A DNA stretch of 64,000 nucleotides. Source: Paracoccus sp. SMMA_5_TC (lineage in GTDB: Bacteria; Pseudomonadota; Alphaproteobacteria; Rhodobacterales; Rhodobacteraceae). Positions 47,213 through 56,587 of this stretch are shown here, in pieces. Below the pieces are notes generated by a model. The model had not been told where the DNA came from and searched no databases. It saw nothing but the letters and a program-made list of their open reading frames with translations. Position 1 is the first letter of the stretch. The number at the start of each line of letters is the position of its first letter. The stretch is from the NCBI RefSeq assembly GCF_009696685.2, contig NZ_CP102355.1, forward strand, positions 2,591,501 to 2,655,500, read 5' to 3'. The position numbers and the translations under genes are program-made.

Positions 47213-48138
47213 TGCCCATTACCCTGCCCAATGACCTGCCCGCCTTTGACATCCTGTCGAACGAAGGCGTGATGGTCATGTCGCCGGGCCGGGCAGCGAC
47301 CCAGGACATCCGGCCGCTGCGCATCGGCCTGTTGAACCTGATGCCGAAAAAGATCCAGACCGAAAACCAGTTTGCCCGCCTGATCGGCGCAACGCCGTTG
47401 CAGATCGACTTTCAGCTGATCCGCATGTCCGATCACGAAAGCCGCAATACGGCGGCTGATCACATGGCCAGCTTCTACCGCACCTTCCGCGAGGTCGAGG
47501 CCTCGGGCGAGAAGTTCGACGGGCTGATCATCACCGGCGCCCCTGTCGAGCACCTGCCCTTTGAACAGGTGACCTATTGGCAGGAACTGACACGGGTGTT
47601 CGACTGGACCCAGCGCCATGTCCATTCCACATTCGGCGTATGCTGGGGTGGCATGGCCATGGCCTGGCATTTTCATCGTCTGCCAAAGCACATGCTGGAC
47701 CAGAAGGCTTTCGGTTGCTTTCGCCATCAGAATCTGGCGCCTGCCTCGCCCTATCTGCGGGGTTTTTCCGACGATGTCCTGGTTCCGGTCAGCCGCTGGA
47801 CCGAGGTGCGCCAGGCCGAGGTGGATGCCCGACCGGACCTGCGCACGCTGATCGCCTCGGACCAGGTGGGGCCCTGCCTGATCGAGGACGCCGGCCATCG
47901 CGCGCTCTATATCTTCAACCATCTGGAATATGACAGCACAACGCTGAAGGACGAATACGAACGCGACATCGCGGCGGGCAAGCCCATCAACGTGCCTGTC
48001 AACTACTACCCCGACGACGACCCTGCACGCACGCCCACGAACCGCTGGCGCAGCCATGCCCACCTGCTTTACGGTAACTGGATCAACGAGATCTATCAGA
48101 CCACCTATTTCGATCTGAACCGCATCGGCGAGGGGTGA
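47209..48138 (+). CDS. metA: Homoserine O-acyltransferase MetA (probably acetyl-specific)
   Basis: MetA activates homoserine for methionine synthesis. The 309-residue protein shows [18 protein letters not shown], the catalytic cysteine in [16 protein letters not shown] and the catalytic histidine in IFNHLEYD. The residue controlling acyl-donor choice is glutamate ([14 protein letters not shown], about residue 114); enzymes with Glu here use acetyl-CoA, those with Gly, as in E. coli, use succinyl-CoA. So it is likely homoserine O-acetyltransferase despite the usual MetA/MetAS label. It starts in the ATPase stop. Confidence 0.94.
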   Translation: MMPITLPNDLPAFDILSNEGVMVMSPGRAATQDIRPLRIGLLNLMPKKIQTENQFARLIGATPLQIDFQLIRMSDHESRNTAADHMASFYRTFREVEASGEKFDGLIITGAPVEHLPFEQVTYWQELTRVFDWTQRHVHSTFGVCWGGMAMAWHFHRLPKHMLDQKAFGCFRHQNLAPASPYLRGFSDDVLVPVSRWTEVRQAEVDARPDLRTLIASDQVGPCLIEDAGHRALYIFNHLEYDSTTLKDEYERDIAAGKPINVPVNYYPDDDPARTPTNRWRSHAHLLYGNWINEIYQTTYFDLNRIGEG

Positions 48139-48140
48139 AA

Positions 48141-49115
48141 ATGGCCCGTAACGGCAAGTCAGGCGGCAAGTCCAAAGACAAGGCCGATGAAAGGAAAAAG
48201 CCCGGCGCGGCGCCGGCCGCGGCGGGTTCGATTGCCGCAGCCCTGCCCGATCTGCCCTATGTCGGGGCGATCTCGGCCTATCTGGAAAGGGACGCGCCCG
48301 CCGATCTGCGCAAGATGCTGCAGGATGCTGACAAGGACGCGATTCTGGACCCCGGATATCCTTATCGCGAACAGATGAAATCGCGCGATTACGACGCCGC
48401 GATGCAGGGCCTGCAGGTGCAGCTGGTGCGGCTGATGCGCGACGTCATCCATACCGGCAAGCGGGTGGTGGTGCTGTTTGAAGGCCGCGATGCCGCAGGC
48501 AAGGGTGGCACCATCGAACGCGTGCGCGAAAACCTCAACCCGCGTTCGGCCTATATCGTCGCCTTGCCCAAACCCGATGAGCGCGAGGCAGGGCAATGGT
48601 ATTTCCAGCGCTATGTCGACTGGCTGCCGGCGCAGGGCGAGATCGCGCTTTTCGACCGCAGCTGGTACAACCGCGGCGTGGTCGAACGCGTGTTCGGCTT
48701 TTCCTCGGCCACCCAGCGCGAGACCTTCTTTCGCCAGCTGCCCCTGTTCGAGGACATGCTGGTCGATGACGGCATCGTCCTGGTCAAGCTGTGGCTGAAT
48801 GTCGGTCGCGCCGAACAGCTACGCCGCTTCCTGGACCGCGAACGCGACCCGCTGAAGCAATGGAAGCTCAGCCCCATCGACGTGGACGGTCTGGCGAAAT
48901 GGGACGACTATACCCAGGCGATCCGCGACACGCTGACCCGCAGCCACACCGGCATCGCCCCCTGGACGGTCATCCGCGCCGATGACAAGCGCCGCGCGCG
49001 CATCGCGGCGATCCAGACCATCCTGCGCGCCGTGGATTTCGCCGGTCGCGACGATGCGATCATCGGCCAGCCCGATCCGCTGATCGCCGGCGGGCCGGAA
49101 ATCCTGCCGGGATGA
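48141..49115 (+). CDS. ppk2: Polyphosphate kinase 2
   Basis: PPK2 enzymes use polyphosphate to phosphorylate nucleoside diphosphates or make polyphosphate. The 324-residue one-domain protein has Walker [20 protein letters not shown] (about residue 111), Walker [18 protein letters not shown] and the lid module [19 protein letters not shown]. About 50 Lys/Ala-rich residues precede the domain. The ATG at 48141 with GAGGGGTGA is preferred over an overlapping GTG at 48135. It abuts metA upstream and overlaps the TPM gene downstream. Confidence 0.92.
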   Translation: MARNGKSGGKSKDKADERKKPGAAPAAAGSIAAALPDLPYVGAISAYLERDAPADLRKMLQDADKDAILDPGYPYREQMKSRDYDAAMQGLQVQLVRLMRDVIHTGKRVVVLFEGRDAAGKGGTIERVRENLNPRSAYIVALPKPDEREAGQWYFQRYVDWLPAQGEIALFDRSWYNRGVVERVFGFSSATQRETFFRQLPLFEDMLVDDGIVLVKLWLNVGRAEQLRRFLDRERDPLKQWKLSPIDVDGLAKWDDYTQAIRDTLTRSHTGIAPWTVIRADDKRRARIAAIQTILRAVDFAGRDDAIIGQPDPLIAGGPEILPG

Positions 49116-50065
49116 TCGCGCGCGCCCGAAAGGGATTGCGGGCGCTCGGCCTGCGCGCGGCGCTGCTGGTGCTGTGGGGCGGTCTGGTCTTGCTGTCCCT
49201 GCCGGGCGGGGCGGCGCTTGCGCAGGACTTGCCGCAGTGGCGCAGCACGACGGTGAACGATTTCGCCGGGCTGATCGACGACGCCGACCGCCGCCATCTG
49301 GAACAGGCGCTGGACGATCTGGCCCGTCGCACCGGGGTTCAGGGCACCGTGGTCACCCTGCCCGACCGCGCCAGCTATGCCCGGGGCAACGAAACGCTCG
49401 AGGCCTTTGCCACACGGCTTTTCAATCATTGGGGCGTGGGTCAGGCCGACCGCGACGACGGCTTCATGCTGCTGGTCCTGCCGCAAGAGCGCGAGGCGCG
49501 GATCGAGCTGGGCCGGGGTTATCCCGGCGACGCCGACATCCTGGCGCAAGAGATCATGCGCAACACCATGCTGCCCGACCTGCGCCAGGGGCGCTATTCC
49601 CAGGCCATCCGCGCCGGCACCGATGCGGTGATCGCTCTGATCGCCGAACCACAGGCGCAGGGCCGCCCTATTGCCCCCCGCCGCGACAGCACGCTGGAAC
49701 GCATCATGCCGTTTCTGTTCGGCGGGGCCTGGCTGCTGGCGCTGGGGGCAATGCTGCGCAAGGCATGGCGGCGCAACCGCTGTCCGCAATGCGGCCACCG
49801 CAGCTTGCAGACCACCGCCGACCCCCTGCCGACCCCCCTGCCCGAGGGGGGCCATATGGTGTCCCACGATCAGGTGACGCGCCGCTGCCCCGATTGCGGC
49901 TGGCAGGAAACGCGGCAACGCTTGCGCCCGCAGACGATCTGGTATGGCCCGACCGGCCAGGTGCTGCGCCGCGAGCCGACCCCCGGTTACCGGGCCAGCC
50001 GCGACCGCTCGGGCGGTTTTGGCGGCGGGTCCTCGCGCGGCGGCGGCGCCTCGGGCCGGTGGTAG
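49112..50065 (+). CDS. TPM-domain protein with zinc ribbon (YgcG-like)
   Basis: The 317-residue protein has a signal sequence (about residues 1-38), a TPM (DUF477) domain with [19 protein letters not shown] and [17 protein letters not shown], a membrane helix ([17 protein letters not shown]), a cytoplasmic CPQCGH...CPDCGW zinc ribbon and a Gly/Ser-rich tail ([17 protein letters not shown]). TPM proteins are thought to act in photosystem or envelope repair in other groups; the bacterial role is unknown. It overlaps ppk2 by ATGA. Confidence 0.85.
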   Translation: MIARARKGLRALGLRAALLVLWGGLVLLSLPGGAALAQDLPQWRSTTVNDFAGLIDDADRRHLEQALDDLARRTGVQGTVVTLPDRASYARGNETLEAFATRLFNHWGVGQADRDDGFMLLVLPQEREARIELGRGYPGDADILAQEIMRNTMLPDLRQGRYSQAIRAGTDAVIALIAEPQAQGRPIAPRRDSTLERIMPFLFGGAWLLALGAMLRKAWRRNRCPQCGHRSLQTTADPLPTPLPEGGHMVSHDQVTRRCPDCGWQETRQRLRPQTIWYGPTGQVLRREPTPGYRASRDRSGGFGGGSSRGGGASGRW

Positions 50066-50196
50066 GGGGCGCTGGCAAGGGGCGGGCGACGGGTTTGTGA
50101 TCTCGCCCGGCGGCAGCGATGCGGCGCAAGGCTTGCGGCGACGCGGTCCGGCCGCTAGCGTCATCCCCATCCCACCACTTTCTGGAAAGGCCCCCG

Positions 50197-51252
50197 ATGA
50201 ACAAGCTGCGCCAATCTGCCGCCGCGTTCCTGCTTGCCGGCACCGCGCTGGGCACTGCCGCCCAGGCCGCCGACCCCCAACTGACGGTTTTCGACTGGGC
50301 CGGCTTTGAAGAACCCGTGATCTTCCAGGGCTATATCGACAAGCACGGCCAATCGCCGACCTTTGCCTTTTACGGCGACGATGACGAGGCCTATCAGAAG
50401 CTGGCTTCGGGCTTCAAGGCGGACGTGGCCCATCCCTGTTCGCAGATGGTGTCGAAATACCGCGATGCCGGCCTGATCGAACCCTGGGACGTGTCGAAAA
50501 TTCCCGCCTTCGACACCATCGCGCCGCGCTTTCTGGATTCCGAGGTGTTCAAGGACGACAAGGGCGTTTGGTATATCCCGACCGACTGGGGCGCCACCGC
50601 CATCGCCTATAACCGCGACACCGTCCCGCAAGAGGATGTCGCCAGCCTGAACGTGTTCATCGATCCCAAGTATCAGGGCCGCGTGTCGCTGCCCGATTCG
50701 GCCGATGACGTCTGGGCGCTGGCCTATCTGGCCACCGGCGTCACCGACTGGACCGACGTGACCGACGAACAGTTCAAGGCTGCCGCCGACTGGCTGCGTC
50801 AGGCGCATCAGAATGTCGCCGCCTATTGGGCCGATCCGGCCGAACAGGCGCAGCTGATGGCCTCGGGCGCGGTCGATGTCGCCTGGTCGTGGAACGACGG
50901 CGTGGTGCTGCTGGAAAAGGACGGCTTCCCGGTCGGCTTCCAGCGCGCCCCCAAGGAAGGCAGCTCGACCTTCTTCTGCGGCTTCATCAACCTCAAGAAC
51001 GGTCCGGGCAACGAGGACAAGGCCTATGACTTCATCAACGCCTGGCTGGCCCCCAGCGCGGCCAAGGGGCTTCTGGATACGATCGGCTATGGCCACACCT
51101 CGACCGTCGCCATGGAAACGATCAAGGACGAACCCGCCGTCAAGGAAGGTCTGAGCGAGGTCGACGCCCCGATCCTGGCCCAGACCCCGAACGACCCGGC
51201 GCAGCGCGAAAAGCAGCTGGCCGAATTCGAAAAGATCAAGGCCGGATTCTGA
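50197..51252 (+). CDS. Polyamine-type ABC transporter substrate-binding protein, no transporter partners
   Basis: The 351-residue precursor has a Sec signal (about residues 1-24, cleavage near AQAADP) and a type II periplasmic binding fold of the PotD family: LTVFDWAGFEEPVIFQGYI, WYIPTDWGATAIAYNRD and AYWADPAEQAQLMASGAVDVAW. The natural ligand may be spermidine, putrescine or a related compound. Binding proteins usually sit with permease and ATPase genes, but here the gene is alone, followed by a terminator and ssrA. GGAAAGG precedes the ATG. Confidence 0.9.
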   Translation: MNKLRQSAAAFLLAGTALGTAAQAADPQLTVFDWAGFEEPVIFQGYIDKHGQSPTFAFYGDDDEAYQKLASGFKADVAHPCSQMVSKYRDAGLIEPWDVSKIPAFDTIAPRFLDSEVFKDDKGVWYIPTDWGATAIAYNRDTVPQEDVASLNVFIDPKYQGRVSLPDSADDVWALAYLATGVTDWTDVTDEQFKAAADWLRQAHQNVAAYWADPAEQAQLMASGAVDVAWSWNDGVVLLEKDGFPVGFQRAPKEGSSTFFCGFINLKNGPGNEDKAYDFINAWLAPSAAKGLLDTIGYGHTSTVAMETIKDEPAVKEGLSEVDAPILAQTPNDPAQREKQLAEFEKIKAGF

Positions 51253-51282
51253 TCGCCCGCGGCCGGCGACGGACTGTTTGCG

Positions 51283-51305
51283 CGCCCCGCCCCTGCGGCG
51301 GGGCG
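51283..51305 (+). terminator. Hairpin after the binding-protein gene
   Basis: CGCCCCGCC, loop CCTGC, GGCGGGGCG then TT: a nine-pair perfect stem 31 bases after the stop, just before the ssrA promoter. Short T-run. Confidence 0.7.
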
Positions 51306-51331
51306 TTGCCATGTCGGGCGCCGCCCCGCAC

Positions 51332-51360
51332 TTGCGCACGGGTTTGGGCGGGCCTATATT
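51332..51360 (+). promoter_or_regulatory. Sigma-70-type promoter of ssrA
   Basis: TTGCGC (51332-51337), a 17-base spacer and TATATT (51355-51360) resemble the housekeeping consensus. Transcription would start near 51367, at the 5' end of the tmRNA acceptor piece. Confidence 0.7.
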
Positions 51361-51366
51361 CCCCTT

Positions 51367-51685
51367 GTTCGGGTTCGCCCGGACTATGGACATAAACGCG
51401 CAGGTAATAAGCGGATCGGACCCGGGGGCGGTACCCGGCGGCTCCACCAAAATCCCTCGTTGGGGGTTCATGGGGCCGAAACAGGATCGACGAACGTCTA
51501 AAGCTGTTTGCTTTGTCTCGGTGAGCTACCACCGTTATCGGTGCAAAATGTACAGTTGCCAACGACAACCGTGCTCCGGTCGCTCTGGCTGCGTAAGCAG
51601 CTCGGGTAACCGAAAATCAAGCCCTTGCGCCTAGCAGCGTAAGGCGGGGCCCGCAGGAGCCTGGCAACAGAATCCTGCATTTTCC
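51367..51685 (+). ncRNA. ssrA: tmRNA, permuted two-piece form
   Basis: tmRNA rescues stalled ribosomes by tagging unfinished proteins. The gene is circularly permuted as in alphaproteobacteria: the acceptor piece comes first and ends CGGCTCC-A-CCA (51439-51449), then about 22 bases of spacer, then the coding piece starting GGGGCCG (51472-51478), which pairs with the acceptor strand. The tag frame at 51558-51596 encodes ANDNRAPVALAA and a TAA stop. A closing hairpin GCAGGA/TCCTGC (51653-51678) followed by ATTTTCC probably terminates it. Outer ends are estimates; the junctions and tag are direct. Confidence 0.93.
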
Positions 51686-51746
51686 TTTCCGCTGGCTTTT
51701 CCGCCCCCTGCATCCTATCTGAGGGCGCATGCAAGGGGACGAGGCA

Positions 51747-53018
51747 ATGAAAGACCTGACCACAGCCGATGCCGATGCGCTGATCGCCCAACTGGGCGGA
51801 CGAGCGCGCGATGCCGCCGCCGTGCTGGCCGAGACCACGGCCGAACGCAAGCAAGCGGCGCTGCTGGCCGCAGCCGATGCGATCCTGGCCACTCAGGCCG
51901 AAATTCTCGCGGCCAATGACCGCGATCTGCAACATGCGCGCGACAAGGGCCTGGGCGCGGCGATGCTGGACCGGCTGACGCTGGACGCATCGCGCGTCGC
52001 CGCCATGGCCGACGGGCTGCGCACCGTCGCCGCCCAGCCCGATCCGGTCGGCCGGGTGCTGGCCGAATGGGACCGGCCGAACGGTCTGCACATCCGCCGC
52101 GTCGCCACCCCGCTGGGTGTGATCGGCGTCATCTATGAAAGCCGCCCGAATGTCACCGCCGATGCCGCCGCCCTGGCGCTGAAATCGGGAAATGCCGTCA
52201 TCCTGCGCGGCGGCTCGGAAAGCCTGCACAGCTCGACCGCCATTCACGGCGCCATCGTCGCCGGCCTGCGCCAGGCAGGCCTGCCCGAGGCGGCGGTGCA
52301 GATGGTGCCCACGCGCGACCGCGAGGCGGTGGCGGCGATGCTGCGCGCCCAGGCTTATATCGACGTGATCGTGCCGCGCGGCGGCAAGGGCCTGGTGGGC
52401 CTGGTCCAGCAGCAGGCGCGGGTGCCGGTCTTTGCCCATCTTGAGGGCATCTGCCATGTCTATGCCGATGCCGACGCCGATCTGGAAAAGGCGCGGCGTG
52501 TGGTGCTGAACGCCAAGACCCGGCGCACCGGCGTCTGCGGCGCCGCTGAATGCCTGCTGATCGACCGCGGCTTTCGCGACCGCCATGGCGATGTGTTGAT
52601 CGCCGACCTGCTGGCCGCCGGGGTCGAGGTCCGTGCCGAAGGCGAGCTGGCGCAGGTGCCGGGCACGGTTGCCGCCACGCCTTCGGATTTCGGGCACGAG
52701 TTTCTGGACAGCATCATTGCCGTGCGCCTGGTGGACGGCGTCGCGGGCGCGATCGAACACATCCGCCGCCATGGCTCGGGTCACACCGAATCGATCTTGA
52801 CCGAAAACGACGCCACGGCCGAACGCTTCTTTCGCGGGCTGGACAGCGCCATTCTGATGCGCAACGCCTCGACCCAGTTCGCCGATGGCGGCGAATTCGG
52901 CATGGGCGCGGAAATCGGTATCGCCACCGGCAAGATGCACGCCCGCGGACCGGTCGGGGCAGAACAGCTGACCAGTTTCAAGTATCTGGTCACCGGCGAC
53001 GGCACCATCCGCCCCTGA
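51747..53018 (+). CDS. proA: Glutamate-5-semialdehyde dehydrogenase
   Basis: ProA reduces glutamyl phosphate to glutamate semialdehyde in proline synthesis. The 423-residue protein has [22 protein letters not shown] (NADP site), [21 protein letters not shown], the catalytic cysteine in [15 protein letters not shown] and [20 protein letters not shown]. The ATG at 51747 follows AAGGGGACGAGG; an ATG at 51729 overlaps that site. proB is not adjacent. Its stop overlaps the next start by one base. Confidence 0.96.
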   Translation: MKDLTTADADALIAQLGGRARDAAAVLAETTAERKQAALLAAADAILATQAEILAANDRDLQHARDKGLGAAMLDRLTLDASRVAAMADGLRTVAAQPDPVGRVLAEWDRPNGLHIRRVATPLGVIGVIYESRPNVTADAAALALKSGNAVILRGGSESLHSSTAIHGAIVAGLRQAGLPEAAVQMVPTRDREAVAAMLRAQAYIDVIVPRGGKGLVGLVQQQARVPVFAHLEGICHVYADADADLEKARRVVLNAKTRRTGVCGAAECLLIDRGFRDRHGDVLIADLLAAGVEVRAEGELAQVPGTVAATPSDFGHEFLDSIIAVRLVDGVAGAIEHIRRHGSGHTESILTENDATAERFFRGLDSAILMRNASTQFADGGEFGMGAEIGIATGKMHARGPVGAEQLTSFKYLVTGDGTIRP

Positions 53019-53953
53019 TGACGGCCGAATGGCTGTATCAGGGACCGCATCAGCGCCTGGTGCGGTTTCGCGGGACGGGAACCCGGGGGCAGGCGGTCGT
53101 CAGCTTTGAACACGGGCGCGACCGCATGGACGGCTACGCCCCCGCCCAACCGCCGCGCTTTGCCCTGCGGCTGGGTCTGGATGTGCTGCTGGTGCAGACC
53201 GCGCGCCGCGACTGGTTCCTGTCGCCGGCCAGCGCCGCCCTGGCTCAGGCGCTGGCGCAGGCCACCGCCGATTATGCCGAGGTCATCGCCACCGGCTTTT
53301 CCATGGGCGGCTATGGGGCGCTGCTGTATTCGCGGGCCTGCCGCGCCAGCCGGGTTCTGCTGGTCTCGCCCCAGTATTCCATCGATCCGGCGATTGCCCC
53401 CTTCGACCCCGACCGGCACGGCAAGTTCACCCGCATCGGCCGGCCGATGCCGCGCCCGGAATCGTGGGGCGATCCGCAGGTCGGGGGCGTGTTGATCCAT
53501 GATCCGCGCATCGCCGCCGACCGCGGCCATGCGGCATTGATCGCGGCGGCCTTTCCGCGCCTGCACCATGTCGCGCTGCCCTTTGGCGGGCATCCGGCGA
53601 CGCTGGTTCTGGGCGAGGCCGGACGCGGCGTTGGCCGCATCGCCGAGGCGCTTGTGCATGACACGCTCGACCCCGCCGCCATCCGCGCCGACCATCGCGC
53701 GGCGCGGCGCCGGTCGCTGAACTATCACCTGCATCTGGCCCGCACCGCCCTGCCCCGCCACCGCGACCGCGCCTTGGCCCGATTGGCGGATCTGGCCCAG
53801 ACCGGCACCGACCACATCCGTTTCGAGGCCGGGCTGGCGCTGTTGGAGGCCGGCGACGAACGCGGCGCCGCGCTGCTGTCGAACCTGCTGGATCAGGTCG
53901 TCGACCCGCCTGCCGCCTGGGCGCGCCGGCTGCAGCGGGCGCTGCAGGGCTAG
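53018..53953 (+). CDS. Alpha/beta-hydrolase-like protein
   Basis: The 311-residue product contains a nucleophile elbow GFSMGGYGALLYS (Ser about residue 92) and a following strand RVLLVSPQYSID, so an alpha/beta hydrolase fold is likely. A histidine in ALPFGGHPATLVL is a good candidate for the catalytic base. The last third is helical and rich in Ala, Arg and Leu, perhaps TPR-like. I recall similar proteins in Rhodobacterales with no assigned substrate. It starts in the proA stop (TGATG). Its TAG overlaps that of chpT on the other strand. Confidence 0.75.
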   Translation: MTAEWLYQGPHQRLVRFRGTGTRGQAVVSFEHGRDRMDGYAPAQPPRFALRLGLDVLLVQTARRDWFLSPASAALAQALAQATADYAEVIATGFSMGGYGALLYSRACRASRVLLVSPQYSIDPAIAPFDPDRHGKFTRIGRPMPRPESWGDPQVGGVLIHDPRIAADRGHAALIAAAFPRLHHVALPFGGHPATLVLGEAGRGVGRIAEALVHDTLDPAAIRADHRAARRRSLNYHLHLARTALPRHRDRALARLADLAQTGTDHIRFEAGLALLEAGDERGAALLSNLLDQVVDPPAAWARRLQRALQG

Positions 53954-54603
53954 AACGAAATCTCGCCGCCCTGATCGTCCAGATCCCAGTGCAAGACCCG
54001 TCCCGTCTCGGCCGCGCAGGTAGCAAGGGCCACGAAATGCACCTCGGACGGGGCGGGCTGGGACGGGGCGACCGTGCCCCCGCCCAGCCAGGCCCACAGG
54101 GCCGGGTCGCAACGGGTGCGGCTGGCCTCGGCCACCAGGCGCCAGCCGCGGGCGCCGCGACAGATCAGCACCGATCCGCCCCAGGGCATGGCGGTTTCCA
54201 GGCACATCAGCGCCAGCAGGATCATCTGCGCCTCGGGTCGCGGCAGGTCGCCCTGCGCATCCAGCCGCAGCCGCAGCCGCCCACCCCGTTCCAGATCGGC
54301 GATCAGCGCAGCCAGTTCTGCCAGGCTGAGGCGCTGGTCGGGCGCGCCCTGGCCGAAAGCCATACGGAAGCAACGCACCCGCGCTCCCGCCGCCGCCAGG
54401 CTTTCCTGAATCAGCTGAAGCTCGGCGCTTTTCGCGATGCCCGGAAAGTCACCCGACATCAGCAGCAGCTCCAGCCCATTGCCCACCGCGCCCAGCGGCG
54501 ACACGATATCGTGGCACATGCGCGCCGCAATCAGCCCCGCCAGCCATCCCGGCGACCGGGCGGCGGGTGGGTGCATGTCGTGATGGATTGTCAGGTCGTC
54601 CAT
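53950..54603 (-). CDS. chpT: Histidine phosphotransferase ChpT
   Basis: ChpT passes phosphate from the kinase CckA to CtrA, and so controls cell cycle, motility or gene transfer agents in alphaproteobacteria. The 217-residue protein has the phosphorylated histidine in ARMCHDIVSPLGAVGNGLEL (His about 31) and the degenerate ATPase-like C-terminal domain characteristic of ChpT (DUF2328). An ATG at 54576 is an alternative start. It is divergent from the DUF3553 gene and convergent on the hydrolase. Confidence 0.9.
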   Translation of the reverse strand: MDDLTIHHDMHPPAARSPGWLAGLIAARMCHDIVSPLGAVGNGLELLLMSGDFPGIAKSAELQLIQESLAAAGARVRCFRMAFGQGAPDQRLSLAELAALIADLERGGRLRLRLDAQGDLPRPEAQMILLALMCLETAMPWGGSVLICRGARGWRLVAEASRTRCDPALWAWLGGGTVAPSQPAPSEVHFVALATCAAETGRVLHWDLDDQGGEISF

Positions 54604-54643
54604 GGATGCTTAGCCTGTAATCGCTTCAATGAAAGTCGATCGG

Positions 54644-54823
54644 ATGAATGAAATTCTGGAACCCGGAATGATCGTGCGTCACCCCGGCGCGCCCGAATGG
54701 GGCACGGGCCAGGTCCAGTCGCGCGTGGGCGATCGCATCACCATCAATTTTACCCACGCCGGCAAGCAGGTGGTCGATGGACGCCATGTCAATCTGGAAC
54801 TTGTGCATATGGACCCCCGGTGA
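54644..54823 (+). CDS. DUF3553 small protein
   Basis: The 59-residue product contains EPGMIVRHPGAPEWGTGQVQ and ITINFTHAGKQVVDG, the DUF3553 pattern; the fold resembles the small beta domain seen at the C-terminus of some UvrD-type helicases, so nucleic-acid or RNA polymerase contact is possible. The ATG at 54644 matches the family start; one at 54629 adds five residues. Neither has a strong ribosome site. It is divergent from chpT across a short gap. Confidence 0.75.
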   Translation: MNEILEPGMIVRHPGAPEWGTGQVQSRVGDRITINFTHAGKQVVDGRHVNLELVHMDPR

Positions 54824-54826
54824 TCA

Positions 54827-54851
54827 CGCAAAGGTTATTTCAACCTTTGCG
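54827..54851 (+). promoter_or_regulatory. Perfect ten-pair palindrome after the DUF3553 gene
   Basis: CGCAAAGGTT, loop ATTTC, AACCTTTGCG begins four bases past the stop. No T-run follows. It may end the DUF3553 message or serve as operator for olsB, whose ATG is 115 bases downstream. Confidence 0.6.
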
Positions 54852-54965
54852 AGAGTCAACCGCGACATGACGACCCTTTGTCGCGCCCCGGCGCTGAAGG
54901 TTGCAATGCCACCCCGCCCCGCCTAGACAGGCGCCAACTGCACCCGAACCACGCCGCGGGGGACG

Positions 54966-55745
54966 ATGACGCCTGAAACCTCTTACTTCGTAACCCGGCT
55001 GGCCACGGACGAGGCCGATCTGCTGTCGGCCCAGCGTCTGCGCTATCGGGTCTTTGTCCAGGAGCTGGGAGGCGACGGGCCGCTTGTCGACCACGAAAAC
55101 GGTCTGGAGCGCGACGAATTCGATGGCGTCGTCGATCATCTGGTGCTGGTGGACAATCGCCGCTCGCGTGCGGCGCTGGATCATGTGGTCGGGGTGTATC
55201 GGTTGCTGCCGGGCGACAGGGCATTCGCGTTCGGTCGATTCTATTGCGATGGCGAATACGATCTGACCCCGCTGCGCGGCTGTGGCCGATCGCTGCTGGA
55301 ACTGGGCCGATCCTGCATGGATCCGGAATTCCGGGGCGGCTCGGGAATGTTCCTGTTGTGGAACGCGCTGGCCGATTACGTCCTGTCGCGCCGCATCGAG
55401 CTGCTGTTCGGCGTTGCCTCGTTCCATGGCACAGATGTCGATGCCCTGGCGCAGCCTCTGTCCTGGCTGCATCACCATCACCTGGCACCGCCCGAGTTGC
55501 GCCCGCGCGCGCTTGAGAATGCATTTCAGCGCATGGACCTGATCCCGGCCGAGGCGCTGGACAGACGCGCCGCGATGACCGGCCTGCCGGCACTGATCAA
55601 GGCCTATCTGCGTCTGGGCGGCATGATCGGCGAAGGCGCCTGGCTCGACCACGAGTTCAACACCACGGACGTTTTCCTGATGCTGGACACTCAGGCCATG
55701 TCCGACAAGCATCGCAGATTCTACGAAACGCGGCGCGAGCAATGA
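54966..55745 (+). CDS. olsB: Ornithine N-acyltransferase OlsB
   Basis: OlsB transfers a 3-hydroxyacyl group from acyl-ACP to the alpha-amino group of ornithine, making lyso-ornithine lipid. The 259-residue GNAT-like protein has RLRYRVFVQELGGDG near the N-terminus, VGVYRLLPGDRAF and ELGRSCMDPEFRGGSGMFLLW with the acyl-ACP-binding core, as in the Sinorhizobium enzyme. GGGGGACG precedes the ATG. It overlaps olsA by ATGA. Ornithine lipids replace phospholipids during phosphate limitation in many relatives. Confidence 0.92.
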   Translation: MTPETSYFVTRLATDEADLLSAQRLRYRVFVQELGGDGPLVDHENGLERDEFDGVVDHLVLVDNRRSRAALDHVVGVYRLLPGDRAFAFGRFYCDGEYDLTPLRGCGRSLLELGRSCMDPEFRGGSGMFLLWNALADYVLSRRIELLFGVASFHGTDVDALAQPLSWLHHHHLAPPELRPRALENAFQRMDLIPAEALDRRAAMTGLPALIKAYLRLGGMIGEGAWLDHEFNTTDVFLMLDTQAMSDKHRRFYETRREQ

Positions 55746-56575
55746 CAGCGGCCAATCGCGCGACCTGGCAGGACGATGGGATGCCTCCGTCGATCCCGCG
55801 ACCCGGACCGCTGGGCTGGGTGCTGATTGCGCTGCGCGGGCTGTGTGTCAGCGCGGTCCTGCTGCTGGGGGTAATGCTGATCGTGCCATTGCGGCTGGTC
55901 GAACGCGCCTTGGCCGGGCCGCGCCGACCGGTCAGCGGACCGCATGTCCAGATCGTCTGCCGTTTGTGCCTGTGGATCATCGGCCTGCGATGGAGGTGTG
56001 AGGGCCAGCCGATGCGCGGGCCCGGCGCGGTGGTGGCCAATCATTCCAGCTGGCTGGACATCCTGGTGATGAATGCCGCCATGCCGGTGTTCTTTGTCGC
56101 CAAGGCCGAGGTGGCGGGCTGGCCGGGCATCAACATCCTGACCCGCGTCACCGACACGCATTTTGTCGCCCGCGATCCGCGTCTGGCGCGCCAGCAGGCG
56201 CAGGAATTTGCCACCCGCACCCGGGCCGGGCACCGGCTGCTGTTCTTTCCCGAAGGCACCAGCACCGATGGCCAGCGCGTCCTGACGTTCAAATCGACGC
56301 TGTTTCAGGGCTTTCTGGACCCTGCGCTGCCCCCGGACCTGGCAGTCCAACCCCTGTGCGTGCATTACCATGCCCCACCCGGCCGCGACCCGCGGTTCTA
56401 TGGCTGGTGGGGGGATATGGCGCTGGGTCCGCATCTGCTGGCGGTGCTGGCGCAATATCCACAAGGTCGGGTCAGCGTGCGGCTGCTGCCGCCCATTCCG
56501 GTCGCCGGCGAAACCCGCAAGAGCCTGTGCGCCCAGGCCGAAGCCGCTGTGCGCGATGCTTTTCAGCGGTCGTGA
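55742..56575 (+). CDS. olsA: Lyso-ornithine lipid O-acyltransferase OlsA
   Basis: OlsA adds the second acyl chain to lyso-ornithine lipid. The 277-residue PlsC-family protein has a membrane helix (about residues 25-48) and the acyltransferase motifs NHSSWLDILVMN (catalytic His and Asp), FFPEGTSTDGQRVLTFKSTL and VQPLCVHYH. The pairing with olsB by an ATGA overlap distinguishes it from a general lysophosphatidate acyltransferase. It ends 12 bases from the convergent SLC13 gene. Confidence 0.91.
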   Translation: MTAANRATWQDDGMPPSIPRPGPLGWVLIALRGLCVSAVLLLGVMLIVPLRLVERALAGPRRPVSGPHVQIVCRLCLWIIGLRWRCEGQPMRGPGAVVANHSSWLDILVMNAAMPVFFVAKAEVAGWPGINILTRVTDTHFVARDPRLARQQAQEFATRTRAGHRLLFFPEGTSTDGQRVLTFKSTLFQGFLDPALPPDLAVQPLCVHYHAPPGRDPRFYGWWGDMALGPHLLAVLAQYPQGRVSVRLLPPIPVAGETRKSLCAQAEAAVRDAFQRS

Positions 56576-56587
56576 CCGCTGCTGCGA

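Noticed and set aside
49821..49860. C- and G-run palindrome inside the TPM-domain gene
   Set aside because: It lies in the variable loop between the two cysteine pairs of the zinc ribbon and is explained by Pro/Gly codons; no clear insertion compared with the expected loop.
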